From: Pseudoramibacter faecis
GTDB lineage: Bacteria > Bacillota > Clostridia > Eubacteriales > Eubacteriaceae
DNA: 26,365 nucleotides
Reading direction: 5' to 3'
NCBI RefSeq assembly: GCF_036289405.1
Contig: NZ_JAYFFI010000025.1
Location: 1 to 26,365 of the forward strand
Below the pieces are notes generated by a model. The model was not told the DNA's origin. It saw only the letters and a program-made list of their open reading frames with translations, and searched no databases. Positions 1 through 7,336 of the stretch are shown here, one piece after another. Within the stretch, counting starts at the first letter, position 1, and every line of letters begins with the position of its first letter. The position numbers and the translations under genes were made by a program.

Positions 1-257
1 ACAATAACGAACGGATTCAGAGCAAAACAAAATGGATGCCTCCTGTAAAATACAGGAGAACATCCATCTATTGCTAACCTAGGTTCCAATGATGTGTCCA
101 GGATTTTGGGTACATATCAGGATCTGACAGGCTCTTTTTAGTTATACACAAAAATGTCCCAGAAAATATTCTACAAGTCAAAGTATTTGAATAAACTGAG
201 TTATTCAATGTATTTTTAATGTATTTATGCAGAACATTTTAAAGGAGGGAATACTCA
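1..257. other. Non-coding left edge with two hairpins
   Basis: No convincing gene is visible here. Two inverted repeats stand out. Positions 32-67 form a strong hairpin: arms ATGGATG and CATCCAT enclose CTCCTGTA and TACAGGAG around an AAA loop. Positions 187-208 form an AT-rich hairpin with arms TTGAATAA and TTATTCAA. The second lies where the 3' end of the nitrilase transcript would have been before the IS256 element inserted, so it could be an old terminator (inference). The first could be a terminator or the end of a mobile element lying outside the window; I could not assign it. Confidence 0.4.
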
Positions 258-265
258 ATAATTCA
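258..265. repeat. Left copy of 8-bp target-site duplication (ATAATTCA)
   Basis: ATAATTCA lies directly outside the left inverted repeat of the IS256-type element. It is repeated exactly at 1619-1626 outside the right end. Duplications of 8-9 bp are characteristic of IS256-family transposition, so these define the insertion point. Confidence 0.9.
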
Positions 266-293
266 GATAGTGTCAAGTAATATTCGCAAAAAC
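266..293 (+). repeat. IS256-type left terminal inverted repeat
   Basis: This 28-base stretch matches the reverse complement of 1591-1618 with a few mismatches. Both ends begin GATAG, and the best-conserved inner part is TTCGCAAAAAC. Confidence 0.85.
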
Positions 294-317
294 CATCGGG
301 GCGAATGCTCCAGATGA

Positions 318-1510
318 TTATGCGGCAGTCTCTGGTAGCAGAACTGCCAGTGAATCCTCCCGCATGTAACTTCTGGAACTAGACTAGTCTTCTGAGTATT
401 CCATCAGATAAGCCGTCACCAGACGTACATAGGATGATTCATTGGGGAAGATTCCGATGACGCTGGTGCGTCGGCGGATCTCCCGGTTCAGCCGTTCGAT
501 CATGTTGCTGGACGAGATTTTTCTCTGATCCAGTTCCGGATAGCTGTAGAATACCAGCGAATCCTCAAGACCCTCTTCCAGGCATCTGACAGCTTGCGGA
601 AGTCGGGCTTCATACTTGTCCATCAAAGCACCAGCACGTTCTCTGGCGATCTTGTCATCAGGTGCGAGCCAGATGGCTTTCAGTTCGGAAGCAAAAGATT
701 TCTTCTGCTTTTGAGGTACATGTGCAAGGATGTTCCGCATAAAATGAACTTTGCAGCGCTGCCAGGATGTGCCGGGGAAGCTCTGCTTTATGGCTGAGAC
801 CAGACCCTTGTTGGCATCACTGATGATCAACTTCGGCGTCTGCAGTCCGCGCTCCTTCATACGGCTGAATACGCACTGATAGGAACTAAGAGATTCATCA
901 GACATCGGCTCTACGGCCAGCCCATCACGCTTCCCGTGTTGATCCACGCCGCAGACAACGATAATTGCCTCACTGATTACATGTCCGTCAATGCGGAGAT
1001 CTTCATACAAAGCATCCGTCCAGAGAATCGGATAAAAAGACCTCTCCAGTAGACGATTGCGGAACCGGTCAACCTGCTCATTCAGCCCCTTGGTCATTTC
1101 ACTGACCTGGGATCTGGAAATCCCGTTGATGCCGAGCTGCTTTGCCAGGCGTTCGATCTTTCTGGTCGATACGCCGTTGACATAGGCTTCCTGAACGACT
1201 TCTATCAGTGCAGCACTCCGCTGCTTATAGGCGTTCACGAAGAACGGAATATATCCGCCCTGGCGGACCTTGGGAACCATAAGGTACATCGTTCCCAGCC
1301 TGGTATCCAGACGCCTTGGACGATAACCGGGATCTGTAACCTGCACGGCTGTTCGTGCGCTCGCTTTTGTCTGCACTGAGCTGAATGGATACTTCGGCCT
1401 CCATCATCTGGTCGCACAGCCATTCGAGCATGCTGAGCATCGGATCCGGTTGATTCATAAAACTGAATAGTTAATGTGGAAAGATTTGTGTTACTCTGTT
1501 TCTGAGCCAT
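318..1510 (-). pseudogene. IS256-family (mutator-type) transposase, two frameshifts and a nonsense codon
   Basis: The reading frame starts at 1510 (MAQKQSNTNLST..., GGAG upstream) and can be followed through three frames. The first shift is at an A4 run, 1459-1462 (T4 in the gene): with three T the protein reads on as QFMNQPDPM. The second is a net 13-bp insertion at about 1329-1341, an imperfect copy of neighbouring codons that makes GYR appear twice. The main frame then runs to a TAG at 384-386 where relatives have Trp (SEDW). Beyond it the frame continues SSSRSYMRED... to a TAA at 318-320. The DDE residues look present: the Asp in LWTDALY, the Asp in ISDANKG and the Glu in NMIERLNRE. The intact form would be about 390 residues, normal for the family. 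A programmed frameshift cannot explain two shifts plus a stop, so the gene is dead. Confidence 0.9.
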
Positions 1511-1590
1511 CGAGAGTTCTCCTTTGTAGTTGTTTGTTTTGTCGCAAATCATTCTACATGAGCCTCGATGGCTTTTCCATTGCCTATTCA

Positions 1591-1618
1591 GTTTTTGCGA
1601 ACATTATTGTACTCTATC
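1591..1618 (-). repeat. IS256-type right terminal inverted repeat
   Basis: Reverse complement of the left end, beginning GATAGAGT when read inward. It lies about 80 bp upstream of the transposase start. Confidence 0.85.
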
Positions 1619-1626
1619 ATAATTCA
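1619..1626. repeat. Right copy of 8-bp target-site duplication (ATAATTCA)
   Basis: Exact copy of 258-265, directly outside the right inverted repeat. Confidence 0.9.
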
Positions 1627-1657
1627 GTTTATATATTATGCTTTATGATGTTGCTGA

Positions 1658-2848
1658 TTATTTCTGAGAATTCATAATCTTATCAGTCAAGGCTTCCAAT
1701 CGTTGCAGTTTGATCTCATATTCTTCAGAGATTTGTTTAAGAGACTGAGAATCAGGTTCTTTTACAGCTACTGGATTGCCAATGGCATCTGTCAAGTTCA
1801 AATTGACATTGTGGTTCTTATCCAAGAAGAGTTTGACAACATCAGGCCTGGAATAATGACCGATTCCGTCAAAATAGATTTTAGCTGCCTTGATCTCGTT
1901 GGCATAACAGTCAGCGTAGACGATGGTGTCTTCGTTGATGACAGGACCTCCGATAAATTCCATAAATGGATTGACAATACAGCTTCCGCCGTTGGCCCAC
2001 TCATAATTGAAATGGTCGCTTGTTTTGATCTGCTCATAACCGGATTCAAAGTCTTGATCGCGAAGCAAGCCTTGTGCACAGAGAACGAAGCAACCGGATT
2101 GGAAAGCATATTCGCGGATTGACACCATGTTGTCACATCCGAATCCATATGGTTCTTCATTTTTCGACAGCGCGATCCCGGTTCTGTTCGGACGTTCCCC
2201 TTTTCCCCACATACTATATGTTCCTGGGAAATTGGCAATATGGAATTCCTCGCCCAGTAACATCTGTGCAACACGAACGAGAAGCATATGGTGTTCCCAA
2301 CAGATCAATCCGCCGATACGACCGATGTCTGTCTTATAGACATCAAGATCAGAACCGTCACCATTTCCCCAATATGTTCTTTCAGTATAAGTAGGCATCA
2401 GTTTACGGTGACGTCCCATAATAGATCCATCTTTGCCGAAAAAGATCTGTGTGTTATAGAAAGTTTTGCTGGCCTCTTCATCGCTCATTTCATGAACGCC
2501 CATGACACAGTACACGCCAGCTTCTTTACAAGCTTGCCCGATTATATCGGTATCATCACTCGGGATAACGATGGAATTGTCCCAGAGCCCCATATTCCAA
2601 AGACTCCATTCTTCTTTGTCACTTTCGTACCCGCCGGTGTAGTAAGCAGGGAATACGGGAATATACGTTTCAGAGAAAGCAACCAGTTCTGCTCCGTTTG
2701 CGCCGGCTTCCTTGATGCGGTCACAGGCAATTTTAATCTGTTTTTCTTTGTTGAAAACAAGTTGAGGAGCTTGGATACAAGCGACTTTGACTTTTTCTCT
2801 CCCTCCCATAATACGTTTATCTGGTTTGGATTTTCCTGGCCGTGGCAT
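1658..2848 (-). CDS. Nitrilase (carbon-nitrogen hydrolase family)
   Basis: A cytosolic enzyme of 396 residues that should hydrolyse an organic nitrile to a carboxylate and ammonia. The catalytic triad is visible: Glu60 in AFSETYIPVFP, Lys149 in RHRKLMPTYTERTYWGNGDG and Cys183 in GGLICWEHH. The HRKLxPT-ERxxWGxGDG block and the CWEH context are those of true nitrilases rather than amidases or ureidopropionases. The longer frame opens at 2920. I chose ATG 2848 because AGAGGAG lies seven bases upstream, and the protein then starts MPRPGKSKPDK. It follows the AceTr-like gene on the same strand, with about 400 bp of repeated leader sequence between them. The natural substrate cannot be read from sequence; the nearby acyl-CoA genes suggest a short aliphatic or unsaturated nitrile (inference). 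An IS256 element lies just downstream. Confidence 0.88.
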   Translation of the reverse strand: MPRPGKSKPDKRIMGGREKVKVACIQAPQLVFNKEKQIKIACDRIKEAGANGAELVAFSETYIPVFPAYYTGGYESDKEEWSLWNMGLWDNSIVIPSDDTDIIGQACKEAGVYCVMGVHEMSDEEASKTFYNTQIFFGKDGSIMGRHRKLMPTYTERTYWGNGDGSDLDVYKTDIGRIGGLICWEHHMLLVRVAQMLLGEEFHIANFPGTYSMWGKGERPNRTGIALSKNEEPYGFGCDNMVSIREYAFQSGCFVLCAQGLLRDQDFESGYEQIKTSDHFNYEWANGGSCIVNPFMEFIGGPVINEDTIVYADCYANEIKAAKIYFDGIGHYSRPDVVKLFLDKNHNVNLNLTDAIGNPVAVKEPDSQSLKQISEEYEIKLQRLEALTDKIMNSQK

Positions 2849-3240
2849 ATTGAATCTCCTCTCTTCATTTGTGATTAATAATAGTAAGCACATGTTCTGG
2901 AAATATGGATCTGGAGTCATCTAAAAACCATTATTTATCCATAATACGTTTACCCAATTTAAAATTTATCAGCTATGACACTCCTTTCTTTAATTTTATG
3001 TTGTTTAAGAAAAGCACAATTGTTCTAAAAGATGTGAGGCCCTGAGTTTATCTAAGAATAAAACGCCGTTTATCCATAATATATCTAACTGATTTGAAAT
3101 TTATAGCCGTAGTAATCGAATCTCCTTTCTTTATATTGTGTTTAAGAACAGCAAGTGCTTGTTTCAGAGATTTAGGGCCGGAATCGCCTAAAACAAAACT
3201 TTATATTCGGTTACCATAATAGCGACCCGCTTGGTAAAAA
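2806..3240 (-). repeat. Degenerate tandem repeats (about 135 bp) of the nitrilase leader and first codons
   Basis: The motif CCATAAT recurs at 2806, 2939, 3074 and 3214, spacings of 133, 135 and 140. On the minus strand each of the first three units holds, in the same order, a small palindrome (ACATGT, ACAATTGT or CAAGCACTTG), TTAAACA-like sequence, a ribosome-binding site (AGAGGAG or AAAGAAAGGAG), a start-like triplet and an AAACGTATTATGG-like block. In the first unit the start is the nitrilase ATG. In the second and third it is ATA and ATT, and no open frame follows. The fourth unit is only the last third and abuts the end of the AceTr-like gene. The stretch 2921-3260 holds no gene, only these repeats. 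They look like decayed copies of a gene start, or a multiplied leader. Confidence 0.75.
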
Positions 3241-3260
3241 TTGATATTTTAGATTATCAA

Positions 3261-3889
3261 TTAATTTTTAAACAATTGTTTCCCAAGAGACATATTGATG
3301 CCGGCATGGATATGCATGAATGCAATCTGAGCATAAAATCCTAGAATAGCTACTCCAAGGAGACCGATCCCTCCAAGCTTATTGAAAAATACCGGTTCAA
3401 GTCCACATCCTCCTAATCCAAGGCTTAAAACGCCAATCCATGCAAAAATCCAAATCAAGAAAAATGTCAGTGGATTATCTTTCACCCCTCGTGTACTTAA
3501 TAGCATCAGCAGGCCGATTACAACGTTTGGGATTGCGAGGATTAATTCATTCAATGAGAAACTTAACCCGATGAGAATATTGGTTACTCCGCCAAAAACA
3601 CCAAAGAAAAAAGCGAAAATAATATTCATATTTCCCCAAAAAGGATCGTATTTAATTCGCTCTCGAGCTCCAAGATAGAATAGACCACTTACAGATAACT
3701 GAAGTACTCCCAATGTAAATGCAAAGTCATCACCGAGAAAGTTAAAATTAGCTAGAAAGAAGAAAAATGAGAAGAGAGAGAAAACACAAACATCACTGAT
3801 CAAGTTTTCTTCTACTACTCGAGCGCCACTTTCGATTTTTACAGAAATTGTTTTTTCTTGATTTTTTCACTGTTATTTTGTGTGTGCAT
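3261..3889 (-). pseudogene. AceTr (GPR1/FUN34/YaaH)-like membrane protein, frameshifted near its start
   Basis: An ATG at 3889 with AAAGAAAGGAG upstream gives MHTQNNSEKIKKKQFL and then a stop. Adding one A in the A-run at 3851-3856 (or 3862-3867) opens the frame through TISVKIESGARVVEENLISD into the 180-residue hydrophobic frame ending at 3261. Without the shift the only start would be a TTG at 3803 with no ribosome-binding site. The main frame has about six membrane segments. It resembles the acetate/succinate transporter family in overall pattern, in the YDPFWGNMN region and in the helix GGIGLLGVAILGFYAQIAF near the end. The family assignment is by pattern only and is moderate. A role in uptake or export of a carboxylate would suit the neighbouring nitrilase. 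It has its own promoter and precedes the nitrilase. Confidence 0.55.
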
Positions 3890-3951
3890 TACACGGCTCC
3901 TTTCTTTAACCTTAGGTTTTGAGATAAGTATTCCTTTTCAATTCTATTTTG

Positions 3952-3981
3952 ATTATAGAGGCAATAATAGCAGATTGTAAA
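3952..3981 (-). promoter_or_regulatory. Probable sigma-A promoter of the AceTr-like/nitrilase unit
   Basis: On the minus strand TTTACA (3981-3976), an 18-bp spacer and a perfect TATAAT (3957-3952). It lies about 63 bp upstream of the ATG at 3889 and downstream of the lysR terminator. Confidence 0.65.
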
Positions 3982-3989
3982 ATACCTAA

Positions 3990-4030
3990 AATGAAAAAAT
4001 CTATGCGGAAAGTGCATAGATTTTTTCATT
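3990..4030 (-). terminator. Rho-independent terminator of the LysR gene
   Basis: A perfect 17-bp inverted repeat, AATGAAAAAATCTATGC (3990-4006) and its complement (4014-4030), encloses a 7-base loop. The A/T runs give a U-tract in either direction. It starts about 30 bp after the lysR-type stop codon. Confidence 0.8.
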
Positions 4031-4060
4031 TAAAGATATGGAGCAGAGAAGATGTGCTCT

Positions 4061-4951
4061 TTATAAGGTGGTCTGATAATTATCCTGTAAGAAACGAATT
4101 AGATTTTTTAGATCGTTATCTATATGCCCCCCTCTTTTCGTGATTGCTACAATTTGCCAAAAACCATGGTTGCCTTTAATAGGAATACCCTTTAAATGTC
4201 TGCCAAAGATAGGCAATATTGGATTAGGAAATATGGTTATGCCACTGCCTGATGCGACTAGCTGCGCAAGAAAATCCCAACTAGAACTCAATGTGGATAT
4301 TTTAGGGGAATATCCCGATTCTCTGCACATCGCCATAAAACTGGCGTTAATCTGATAGGTTTCATCAAGTAAAACAAATGTTTCATCACGAAGATCTTCA
4401 ATGTCTATCTCCATATCCATAGTAGCCAGTGGGTGTTCCGGCGGAACAACCACTACTAGATGATCAGTAATGACAGGATAAGTGTCAAATCGACCGTCTC
4501 CAAAGGATTTCATAATTAAAGAAACATCTAAACTTTCATTCACAACCTTTTTAGATAAAGGGATGCTTCCTTCTACAATAAGATTCAGACGCAAACGATT
4601 GATATTCTGGTTCTGAAAGCTCATCAAAACAGGAGCCAGAAGCGTATTCAGAATTGTAGGAACACCAAGAGAAAGGATTTTTTTCTCATCTTCAGAGTAG
4701 CGATTCATCTGATTTTCTAGTTTTTCAAAGCTATTAAGTATTTTCGTCCCTTCTTTAAATAGGTATTCCCCTGCATCTGTTAATTGAAAATAATGCGTGG
4801 AGCGATTAATAAGAATAATGTTAAATTCTTTTTCCAGAGCTTGCACAGAGCGAGTCAAAGCAGACTGAGAGGTTAGTATTTTTTCGGCAGCTTTAGAAAA
4901 GTTCTTTTCTTGAGCAATATGAACAAAATGATATAGATTTCGATATTCCAT
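4061..4951 (-). CDS. LysR-type transcriptional regulator
   Basis: A DNA-binding regulator of 296 residues. The N-terminal winged helix-turn-helix is clear at residues 4-60 (NLYHFVHIAQEKNFSKAAEK, SQSALTRSVQALEKEF). A substrate-binding domain follows from about residue 90, with typical VVVPPEHPLA and GSGITIFPNPI segments. The frame is open further upstream to 5026, but ATG 4951 has GGAGG seven bases before it and gives the usual start MEYRNLYHF. It is divergent from the acyl-CoA dehydrogenase operon, the classic arrangement in which such a regulator activates the neighbouring operon in response to a pathway metabolite (known for the family; here inferred). It may also act on the AceTr-like/nitrilase unit behind it. 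Confidence 0.92.
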   Translation of the reverse strand: MEYRNLYHFVHIAQEKNFSKAAEKILTSQSALTRSVQALEKEFNIILINRSTHYFQLTDAGEYLFKEGTKILNSFEKLENQMNRYSEDEKKILSLGVPTILNTLLAPVLMSFQNQNINRLRLNLIVEGSIPLSKKVVNESLDVSLIMKSFGDGRFDTYPVITDHLVVVVPPEHPLATMDMEIDIEDLRDETFVLLDETYQINASFMAMCRESGYSPKISTLSSSWDFLAQLVASGSGITIFPNPILPIFGRHLKGIPIKGNHGFWQIVAITKRGGHIDNDLKNLIRFLQDNYQTTL

Positions 4952-5061
4952 AAGAGACCTCCAAAGAACGGTTTGCATTGATGTGTTTGGATGAGCGGTT
5001 TGGAATCTAGAAGTATCGTAGCACACGCAAGTCTTAAATCACAACATACAATATGCAGTAA

Positions 5062-5078
5062 TATAAGCTCTGTTTATA
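5062..5078. promoter_or_regulatory. Possible LysR-type operator in the divergent intergenic region
   Basis: TATAA and TTATA form an imperfect palindrome around GCTCTGT, a size and AT-rich shape compatible with a T-N11-A site. It lies in the 275-bp AT-rich gap between the regulator and the acyl-CoA dehydrogenase. The gap contains several TATA-like hexamers, and I could not pick one convincing promoter. Confidence 0.3.
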
Positions 5079-5226
5079 CTCATAGTGCATAAATAATTTT
5101 CATTTTTATATTTCACATATTTAATTATTCATTTTATAGTTGATTATATTGAAAGTGAGAGTTTTAAAATTCAAAGGCTTCGCACCAGTAATCAAAAAAG
5201 ATTTGGAAAAAAGAAAGGGGATCGCT

Positions 5227-6363
5227 ATGGGTTTTAAATTTACAGATGAACAATTGAGTATTCAACAGTTGGCTCGTGAGTTTACAAAAAAGGAAATTGA
5301 ACCGCGCGGCCGTGATATGGATGAGAGTGGTTGGTCACAGGAATTGTATCAAAAATATGTAGAGACGGATCTGCAGTCCACGCCGATTCCAGAAGAATAT
5401 GGCGGTGTGGGGCTGAGCGATGTTGAATGTGCCATCATTACACATGAACTGGCCAGAGGTGACGCCGGATTTGCCATGGCCATGGAAATCAGTTGGGTGT
5501 GTACAGATATGATTCTGCATCATGGCAGCGATGAACAAAAAGAAAAGTATCTGATAGGAGTAAGTGAAGGTAAGTTGTTTTCCTTCTGCCTGACAGAACC
5601 AGATTCGGGTTCAGATGCTGCGGGCATGAAGACAAGAGCGAAAAAACAGTCGGATGGCAGTTGGATATTAAATGGTTCAAAGGCGTGGATCACCAACTCA
5701 GGGATTGCAGATTATTATATTGTAATGGCTGTGACAGATCCAGCGAAGAAGGCAAAAGGTATCTCCACATTTCTTGTGGATAAAGGTACTCCGGGCATGG
5801 TCATTGGCAAAGAAGAAGACAAGATGGGCATGCGAAGTTCGGATACACATGGGGTTTATTTTGATGATATGAGACTTCCGGCTGAAGCATTGCTCGGTGA
5901 GGAAGGGATGGGCTTCGTGTATGCGATGGAAGGACTTGATGGTGGCCGTGTCAGTTGTACTGCCATTTCTACAGGTATTGCAGAACATGCATTAGAGTTG
6001 GCAAAGGCATATGCACTTGAAAGAGAAACATTTGGGAAACCAATTGCAAAACATCAGGCGATTGCGTTTAAAATAGCAGACATGGCTATGTACACAGAAG
6101 CCATGCGCTTGATGCTGTATAACGTAGCAGAGATGAAAGCCAGTGGTCAGCGTTGTTCCCTACAGGCTGCAGAAGCGAAGCTTTTTGCATCTTCACACGC
6201 AACACAAATCTGTCTGGATGCCATTCAGGTGTTTGGTGGAAATGGTTATAGCAAGGAATATCGTGTCGAACAATTGGTTCGAGACAACAAATTAATGGAA
6301 ATTGGCGAAGGAACAAATGAAGTTCAGCGTATTGTCATAAGCGGTGCAATTCTGAAGGGGTAA
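5227..6363 (+). CDS. Acyl-CoA dehydrogenase
   Basis: An FAD enzyme of 378 residues that interconverts acyl-CoA and trans-2-enoyl-CoA, passing electrons to electron-transferring flavoprotein. Both family signatures are present: CLTEPDSGSDAAG and QVFGGNGYSKEYRVEQLVRD. The probable catalytic base is Glu361 in IGEGTNEVQR, the position used in short- and medium-chain members. The frame opens at 5140, but ATG 5227 follows AAAGAAAGGGG and starts MGFKFTDEQL, as in relatives. It is the first gene of a plus-strand unit with enoyl-CoA hydratase, CoA-transferase and a permease. No etfAB lies in the window, so the partner flavoprotein must be encoded elsewhere. Whether it runs as an oxidase-type beta-oxidation step or as an enoyl-CoA reductase is not decided by sequence. 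Confidence 0.93.
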   Translation: MGFKFTDEQLSIQQLAREFTKKEIEPRGRDMDESGWSQELYQKYVETDLQSTPIPEEYGGVGLSDVECAIITHELARGDAGFAMAMEISWVCTDMILHHGSDEQKEKYLIGVSEGKLFSFCLTEPDSGSDAAGMKTRAKKQSDGSWILNGSKAWITNSGIADYYIVMAVTDPAKKAKGISTFLVDKGTPGMVIGKEEDKMGMRSSDTHGVYFDDMRLPAEALLGEEGMGFVYAMEGLDGGRVSCTAISTGIAEHALELAKAYALERETFGKPIAKHQAIAFKIADMAMYTEAMRLMLYNVAEMKASGQRCSLQAAEAKLFASSHATQICLDAIQVFGGNGYSKEYRVEQLVRDNKLMEIGEGTNEVQRIVISGAILKG

Positions 6364-6464
6364 AAAGTTCCATATTATCTATACCGTGTTGATACTTTTG
6401 CAAACAGGAACCTCTTCTGAGTCCACTCGTAAGAGAAGACGAATAAAGAAAGGGGTGGAAAATT

Positions 6465-7274
6465 ATGAAAGAATACCATTTTTTTAAACAGAATCAAAAC
6501 AATAAGATCCTTACCATTAAGATTTCCCGGTTGGAAGCATTAAATGCGCTCAGCACAGAAGTTGTTACAGAACTCGGACAATTGATTGATGATGTTTCAA
6601 AAATGATTGATGATGTGTGGGTAGTTATTTTTACTGGCGACGGTGATAAATCTTTTGTTGCAGGCGGTGATATAAAAGAAATGTATGTCAAAAATCCAGA
6701 CGAAGCCGTTGCGTACGCACAGTTGGGACAGAGTGTTTTATATAAGATCGAAAATATGCCACAGCCGACAATCGCTGCAGTTAACGGGTTTGCTCTTGGA
6801 GGCGGAACGGAGCTTGCAATGGCATTTGATATCCGGATTGCTTCAAACAAAGCGGTTTTCGGACAGCCAGAAACAGGACTCGGGATTATTCCCGGATTTG
6901 CTGGGACACAACGTCTTCCGCGGCTTGTAAGCAAATCGGATGCGAAGTGGCTGATCTTTTCTTCTGACAGAATCAATGCAGAAGAGGCTCTTCGAATAGG
7001 CCTTGTTTCCCGTGTGGTTCCACATGAACAGCTGATGAATGAAGCTATGAAAATGGCGAAGAAAATTGCTTCTAACAGCCCGTATGCTGTACGCTTGGCA
7101 AAGAAATCTATCAATCAGGGGCTTGAAATGGATTTTTGGTCTGGAAATATTTATGAACGTCATGTGTTTGGCTTGTGTTTCACCAATGAAGACCAGGTGG
7201 AAGGTATGCGTGCGTTTATTGATAAAGATAAAGTCACATTTACTGGCAATGCGCTGTCGAAAGGGAAACAATAA
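6465..7274 (+). CDS. Enoyl-CoA hydratase/isomerase (crotonase family)
   Basis: A protein of 269 residues of the crotonase fold, adding water to a 2-enoyl-CoA or removing it from a 3-hydroxyacyl-CoA. The two catalytic glutamates of hydratases are both in place: Glu116 in ALGGGTELAMAFD and Glu136 in FGQPETGLGIIPG, spaced exactly 20 residues as in rat crotonase. The oxyanion-hole segment SFVAGGDIKEM is intact. AAAGAAAGGGG lies about ten bases before the start. A gap of about 100 bp separates it from the acyl-CoA dehydrogenase and about 60 bp from the CoA-transferase, so the three are probably co-transcribed. 3-Hydroxybutyryl-CoA dehydratase activity is the likeliest assignment, but chain length is not readable. 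Confidence 0.92.
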   Translation: MKEYHFFKQNQNNKILTIKISRLEALNALSTEVVTELGQLIDDVSKMIDDVWVVIFTGDGDKSFVAGGDIKEMYVKNPDEAVAYAQLGQSVLYKIENMPQPTIAAVNGFALGGGTELAMAFDIRIASNKAVFGQPETGLGIIPGFAGTQRLPRLVSKSDAKWLIFSSDRINAEEALRIGLVSRVVPHEQLMNEAMKMAKKIASNSPYAVRLAKKSINQGLEMDFWSGNIYERHVFGLCFTNEDQVEGMRAFIDKDKVTFTGNALSKGKQ

Positions 7275-7292
7275 AGAACAGGAGATAGCGCT

Positions 7293-7319
7293 ATGTTGTG
7301 CATGTTTGTTTACATGTAA
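7293..7319 (+). other. Possible eight-codon leader ORF before the CoA-transferase
   Basis: ATG at 7293 is preceded by AGGAGATAGCGCT, a better ribosome-binding site than that of the following gene. It encodes MLCMFVYM and stops 17 bp before the CoA-transferase start. It may be a translational-coupling leader or simply a relic. Confidence 0.25.
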
Positions 7320-7336
7320 GCCGGAAAGGATAGGAT

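Larger units (their letters stand above)
266..1618 (-). mobile_element. Complete but inactive IS256-family insertion sequence
   Basis: The element is about 1353 bp. Terminal inverted repeats at 266-293 and 1591-1618 read GATAGTGT... and GATAGAGT... inward and share the block TTCGCAAAAAC. An exact 8-bp target duplication flanks them. The single transposase gene on the minus strand carries three lesions. The element sits about 40 bp beyond the stop codon of the nitrilase gene, so it landed in the 3' untranslated region of that unit without breaking it. The perfect target duplication indicates arrival by transposition with no later rearrangement of the ends. Confidence 0.9.

Noticed and set aside
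1225..1552. Separate overlapping minus-strand frames at the start of the IS256 transposase
   Set aside because: They are fragments of one gene in shifted frames; programmed frameshifting cannot account for two shifts plus a stop.
1703..2878. Long plus-strand open frames across the nitrilase gene
   Set aside because: No family resemblance and no ribosome-binding sites; they are complements of the nitrilase frame.
5027..5226. Longer starts for LysR (5026) and acyl-CoA dehydrogenase (5140)
   Set aside because: Internal ATGs at 4951 and 5227 have strong ribosome-binding sites and match family N-termini; the extensions do not.
6494..7271. Minus-strand open frames opposite the enoyl-CoA hydratase
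   Set aside because: Shadow frames; the plus frame has both catalytic glutamates and a good ribosome-binding site.
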